Source: Mycolicibacterium madagascariense
GTDB lineage: Bacteria; Actinomycetota; Actinomycetes; Mycobacteriales; Mycobacteriaceae
Length of the DNA: 64,000 bases
Reading direction: 5' to 3'
Assembly: GCF_010729665.1 (NCBI RefSeq)
Contig: NZ_AP022610.1
Span: forward strand, 806,001 to 870,000
Part shown: piece after piece, positions 62,813-64,000 of the stretch
Position numbering within the stretch: the stretch's first letter is position 1
Layout of the letters: each line of letters begins with the position of its first letter
Made by a program: the position numbers and the translations under genes
Notes under the pieces: generated by a model
Database searches by the model: none
Told to the model about the DNA's origin: nothing
Seen by the model: only the letters and a program-made list of their open reading frames with translations

Positions 62813-63676
62813 GTGACTGCGCTCCAGGGATCCGAGTTCTACTCCGTCCGCGACGACGATGACGACGATCCCGTGCTGGTCCACCATCCCAGCGGCAAGG
62901 ACGTCGACACGTGGCGCGAGGGCTACCCCTACGACGAGCGCATGTCGCGCCACGACTACGAGGAGCAGAAGCGGCTGCTGCAGATCGAGCTGCTCAAGCT
63001 GCAGGTGTGGAGCCAGGCCAACGGCCTGCGGCACGTCATCGTCTTCGAGGGCCGCGACGCCGCCGGCAAGGGCGGCACCATCAAGCGCTTCATGGAACAC
63101 CTCAACCCCCGCGGCGCCCGCGTCGTCGCGCTGGAGAAGCCCACCGACCGCGAACGCACCCAGTGGTACTTCCAGCGCTACGTGACCCACCTGCCCGCCG
63201 CCGGTGAGATCGTGCTGTTCGACCGCTCCTGGTACAACCGGGCCGGGGTCGAGCGCGTCATGGGCTACTGCACGCCCGAGCAGCACGCCGAATTCATCAG
63301 GCAGGCACCGCTGTTCGAGCAGATGCTGGTCGACGACGGCATCAGCCTGACCAAGCTGTGGTTCTCGGTCACCCAGGCCGAGCAGCGCACCCGGTTCACC
63401 ATCCGCCAGGTCGACCCCGTGCGGCAGTGGAAGCTCTCCCCGACGGACCTCGCGTCACTCGACAAGTGGGAGGCCTACACCGCGGCCAAGGAGGACATGT
63501 TCGCGCTGACCGACACCGACGTCGCGCCGTGGACCGTGGTCAAGAGCAACGACAAGAAGCGCGCCCGTCTCAACGCCATGCGCCACGTGCTCGGTAAGTT
63601 CGACTACGACAACAAGGACCGCGAGGTGGTCGGCGTCGCCGATCCCCTCATCGTGGGGCGCGCGCTGACTGACTGA
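62813..63676 (+). CDS. ppk2: polyphosphate kinase 2
   Basis: Uses polyphosphate to phosphorylate nucleotides (mycobacterial PPK2 favours GDP to GTP) or the reverse. The 287-residue P-loop protein has Walker A EGRDAAGKGGTI (79-90), Walker B VLFDRSWYNRAGVERVMGYC, and lid residues RFTIRQVDPVRQWKLSPTD. An acidic run (DDDDDD) lies near the N-terminus. The GTG start is set by a -10 box 7 nt upstream. It has its own promoter beyond a hairpin. Confidence 0.93.
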   Translation: MTALQGSEFYSVRDDDDDDPVLVHHPSGKDVDTWREGYPYDERMSRHDYEEQKRLLQIELLKLQVWSQANGLRHVIVFEGRDAAGKGGTIKRFMEHLNPRGARVVALEKPTDRERTQWYFQRYVTHLPAAGEIVLFDRSWYNRAGVERVMGYCTPEQHAEFIRQAPLFEQMLVDDGISLTKLWFSVTQAEQRTRFTIRQVDPVRQWKLSPTDLASLDKWEAYTAAKEDMFALTDTDVAPWTVVKSNDKKRARLNAMRHVLGKFDYDNKDREVVGVADPLIVGRALTD

Positions 63677-63706
63677 TCGGCGGCGTCCCGGAGTGGAGGG
63701 ACGCCC

Positions 63707-64000
63707 GTGCGGTTGCTGACGGCCGTCCTCTGCTGGCTGCTGACGACCCTGGCGCTGGCGGTGGCCATCCCGGCGGCGTGGGCCCAGCACGACCTCGTCG
63801 ATCGCCAGGGCTACTCCGCGCTCGCCACCTCCGCGGCCAAGGACCCGGTTCTGCAGCAGGCGATGGCCGGCGCGCTCGCCGACCAGCTGACGACGCTGGC
63901 CGTGAACTCCGGGTACGACGACGTCAACCCCAACCTGATCGCGGGGGCGGCCAGGGCCTACACCGGAGGCAACGCGTTCCCCGGCCAGTTCGCGCTGGCC
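63707..64000 (+). CDS. membrane/secreted protein, cut by the window end
   Basis: A GTG with GGAGGG 6 nt upstream opens a frame that runs 98 codons to the window edge. It starts VRLLTAVLCWLLTTLALAVA, a signal or anchor helix, then a soluble part beginning QHDLVDRQGYSALATSAAKD with Asp/Ala-rich helices. No domain was recognised in the visible part. It is downstream of ppk2 by 30 nt and probably co-transcribed. Confidence 0.7.
   Translation, partial: MRLLTAVLCWLLTTLALAVAIPAAWAQHDLVDRQGYSALATSAAKDPVLQQAMAGALADQLTTLAVNSGYDDVNPNLIAGAARAYTGGNAFPGQFALA

Noticed and set aside
60521..63286. 921-codon open frame on the minus strand
   Set aside because: Runs across PAP2, aldehyde dehydrogenase and ppk2, all with clear catalytic motifs on the plus strand; its product has no domain.

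Overview
The window is a G+C-rich actinobacterial chromosome segment that I read as a fast-growing mycobacterium (Mycolicibacterium type). The evidence is gene order: thiO-thiS-thiG, lpqL, a Rv0421c-type hydrolase, thiD, xthA, a Rv0428c-type GNAT, def, DUF3263, a LytR_C protein, sodC, a YbdK-type ligase, a Lon-N protein, a Cdc48-like AAA ATPase, pssA, psd, moeA, an SDR and groEL2 follow the order I remember for M. tuberculosis Rv0415-Rv0440. Accessory blocks are inserted between these markers. No tRNA, rRNA, insertion sequence, prophage or CRISPR array was seen. The first gene (thiO) and the last (a membrane or secreted protein) are cut by the window ends.

Region by region. 1-4787: thiazole synthesis genes, an SGNH hydrolase, an ABC exporter pair and a MarR regulator. 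4784-9066: an SDR, a tandem pair of M28 aminopeptidase-like lipoproteins (the second lacks catalytic residues), and a Gly/Thr-rich lipoprotein. 9063-16824: a nucleobase permease, a Phd/PIN toxin-antitoxin pair, an LLM oxidoreductase with its MarR, a quinone-oxidoreductase-like MDR, a polysaccharide deacetylase, a Baeyer-Villiger-type monooxygenase with a DoxX-like partner, and a septum-formation-domain protein. 16843-18450: a hydrolase and thiD under a TPP riboswitch. 18583-26866: an MFS exporter and the xthA-def-sodC block. 26898-29736: two PGRS-like glycine-rich proteins without PE domains. 29858-36938: a methyltransferase and a complete Mrp cation/proton antiporter operon. 37076-43465: SRPBCC, AAA ATPase, phospholipid synthesis (psd-pssA), moeA and an SDR. 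43539-51234: HAD hydrolase, helicase, UvrA-like ATPase, two more SDR paralogs and a TetR. 51254-54562: groEL2 with two CIRCE operators, then a secreted protein of unknown function. 54534-64000: an MHS-type transporter, SDR, nitrilase, D-aminoacylase-like amidohydrolase, BrnTA, DinB, PAP2, aldehyde dehydrogenase, PPK2 and the cut gene.

Working together: ThiS carries sulfur to ThiG with ThiO supplying the glycine imine, and ThiD makes the pyrimidine half under TPP control. No thiC lies in the expected place beside thiD; a nine-codon reading frame sits there instead. Psd and PssA form the phosphatidylserine/phosphatidylethanolamine branch. The Mrp genes encode one membrane complex. Seventeen genes show a TANNNT -10 hexamer exactly 6 or 7 nt before the start codon, the arrangement expected for leaderless mycobacterial mRNAs, and this settles several start choices. 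The most unusual items are the PE-less PGRS pair, the M28 pseudo-peptidase paralog, the reading frame between riboswitch and thiD, and a repeat-built mini-ORF bridging mnhE and mnhF.
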